64,000 nucleotides of DNA. Origin: Haliclona indistincta (taxonomy: Eukaryota; Porifera; Demospongiae; Haplosclerida; Chalinidae). A program made the translations under genes and the position numbers. Shown here one piece after another: positions 61,967 to 64,000 of this stretch (its first letter is position 1; each line of letters starts with the position of its first letter). The stretch spans positions 4,909,538 to 4,973,537 of the forward strand of contig OZ024787.1 of the NCBI GenBank assembly GCA_964017065.1. Direction: 5' to 3'. The notes below the pieces were generated by a model. The model saw only the letters and a program-made list of their open reading frames with translations. It did not search any database and was not told the origin of the DNA.

Positions 61967-63636
61967 GTGAGAAAAGATAATTTTGAGATAGAAAGGAGGT
62001 GAAATTATTTTAGAAAACTGCTACTGCATGTAAGATTTTAGAACTCACCATAATAATATTATGGCTTTCGTGATTTCACCCGACCAGAGCCTAACTTAGC
62101 GCATAGTAGTGCAGTTATCGATAACACCAATAATCGTGATATTCTGTTTCAATATTATCATTGCCGATAGGCAATGATATGTAGGGATGACATCGAATTA
62201 AGATGGCGGCTACTCATGTGTGAAAATTAGTTTTCGCACATATCTCTTCTGTTATACATTTCTACTGCATTTTAACTATCTCTGAGGGAATCTGAAGTGT
62301 AAGCGCTTGTAGGAAGTCCATGAAAGTCGCCGGGACTGCTTGCTTGACGACGAAAATCAAGATGGCGACTCTCAGGGAGCAAGTTGCAGATCTTCGCTGT
62401 TTTAGCGTTTATCGAGATTCCAGACATCTAGGATTGATCAGACGATTGTTCTGAGTATGAAAATACCTTTGGCAAAGCTGGCAGATGTTTCTAAAGTGGT
62501 ATAACATAATCTCCGCCCACGCGAATTGTTCATCTTCTTTTGACAAGCCTAGCGCTGTCCTGAGTGAACGAATCCCTATCAAACCTGCACCATCGCATGT
62601 GTATATATCTGGGGTAGTGCACTTAGTTCTTAGATAGGCATCAAGCACTACCAGAAGCGAGTAATCCTTGAGAAACATGGTTTTTGGACTGTTTTGGACA
62701 GTTAGAGCGACTCCATTAATTAACCCTCTTGTCGCTGCGCTGCTAATCATTGACTCCGCCCACATCAGTTTTTGAAACTGAACTCGGTTCTCTCTGCTCT
62801 GGGCGCTTCAGCGCGCAAGCTAGAGCCTAGAGGTATGAACAAGCAGTATACCATACCCTGGGTAACACTGATCTGTCTATGCTGACATCGTGACCCACGG
62901 CAGGTGCGAACCGGACGACGGTGATGCTACCGCGATCTCAAGGCTACTAGTTTCTTACACTACCCGGCGTAAGCTATACCCATAGGACCCCTGTGCTGTT
63001 GACAACTGGACATTGGTCATTGTAAAAAGCTAGAAGCCTCTGTGATCGTGATATCAACATCAACATGCAAGCCTGGGACTAGTCTACGGACCATCATAGT
63101 GTTCCACTGAGTTGTTATAGTGTTAGTCTCTTCTTCATCCATCACAGTAGAAATATCATGTTTTCAACTCATACTCTCAACCTCTCTAACTAATTTAATT
63201 ATTCTTGTGATTGCCGATAATAACATTCCATGTTTCTTGACTCTCTGTCTAGAGTTACTTTACTTTTGTTCATAATATTGTATTTTTGAATGAATATCGT
63301 GAACACGATATAACGTGTGATACCGGAGATATTGAGTAACGTTTATACAATTCTTGTTCTTTCTGGCACTACATGTGGTTATGAGTAAGAAATAGTAAGG
63401 AGTAAATGGCAAAGATAATATTATCACTATAAACTTTATAATTATGATAATTTGGTGCAATATCGTATTAATATCAATATCTATCATCACGTCTGGTGCA
63501 CAGTAAGTGTTACTGTGACACATTTTGAACGAACTGATAAAGTTATGCGCATTACATGACTTTAAAGTATAGGTCAAAGATCATAGACACTGCCCAGCTC
63601 TAAATGCACACTGGCATTTATAGTATAGTTAAGTTA
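61967..63636. other. No gene assigned
   Basis: From about 62160 to 62830 there is probable repeat sequence (TGCCGATAGGCAATGATATG; AAGATGGCGGCTAC). A 118 aa minus frame at 62409-62765 has no known motif. No further exons of gene 3 were found. Confidence 0.4.
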
Positions 63637-64000
63637 CAGTAGAACCTCTCTAATCTGGACACCATTGGGACATTGAATTTTGACCTGATTAGTGGGGTGT
63701 CCTCTTTTTAGGGGGTAACTATATGTTACGGTTTCTTGTTTAAAAACAGGAAAAAACAAAATGAGAATACATCATGCAGTAGTAAATATATTGAAGAAAA
63801 ACACATGTAATGATGTTACACATCATGTACTATAGTACCAAAGTAATCAAACAAAGTAGATTGCCTTGTGGCAGTTAAGAGATTTAAGGAGTGCAGCTGA
63901 GTGAGTGAACCGATTAAAGACATGGCTTCTGTGGATTCAGTAGTATACCCTCTTTCCAGAAAGTAACGGACGTCCTCCAGCAATGCTATTGCCTCGGGAA
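63637..64000 (-). mobile_element. Pogo/Tigger-type transposon, 3' end
   Basis: The left terminus CAGTAGAACCTCTCTAATC, after a TA, is typical of pogo/Tigger elements (Tc1/mariner superfamily). On the minus strand the frame running in from the window edge to a stop at 63816 reads ALLEDVRYFLERGYTT... and ends TRQSTLFDYFGTIVHDV, close to the usual KQTTLTDFF-like end of these transposases. Only this C-terminal part is in the window, so whether the element is intact is unknown. Confidence 0.65.

Noticed and set aside
62409..62765. 118 aa minus-strand frame
   Set aside because: No motif, no splice signals and repeat-like surroundings; not supported as a gene.

Overview
The window is eukaryotic: genes are split by short GT-AG introns, many under 300 bp, and non-coding DNA is AT-rich and packed with small inverted-repeat elements. 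Death domains, phosphoinositide phospholipase C (PLC) parts, discoidin-like receptors, a CD225 protein and a beta-gamma crystallin indicate an animal. The compact introns and crystallin type make a sponge (demosponge) my best guess; this is inference.

Layout. 332-3764 (+): 3' part of a DHRS7-like short-chain dehydrogenase. 4235-21152 (+): a tandem array of type I membrane proteins with signal peptide, divergent F5/8C (discoidin-like) ectodomain, stalk, one membrane helix and usually a tyrosine-rich tail. Receptors 1 and 2 lie in a ~5.4 kb unit (3961-9366) repeated at 9990-15437, where the receptor 1 copy is a pseudogene and the receptor 2 copy (2b) is intact but diverged. Receptors 3 and 4 are older paralogues. 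21987-22493 (-): beta-gamma crystallin. 25228-26200 (-): CD225/dispanin 3' exons.

28327-61966 holds three large genes, two of them convergent, that share one N-terminal module: an unrecognised ~180 aa domain, a Death domain and a long coiled coil. Gene 1 (+, 28327-33950) and gene 3 (+, 48667 to at least 61966) continue into a tail like the ubiquitin-like C-terminus of USP47, with no protease domain seen. Gene 2 (-, 36142-42351) continues into a phospholipase C body (EF-like, X, Y, C2) whose catalytic site looks destroyed. A partial duplication at 43462-45162 carries only the 3' exons of genes 1 and 2.

The spaces between are mobile-element debris: a 1.1 kb foldback, ~380 bp palindromic MITEs, hAT-like and pogo-like pieces and a ~400 bp CT tract. 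Palindromic elements sit within about 130 bp upstream of two start codons, and one inserted at a splice donor while leaving it intact. A common theme of signalling or recognition (surface receptors with phosphotyrosine-type tails, Death-domain adaptors) is suggestive of innate immunity or self-recognition, but that is inference.
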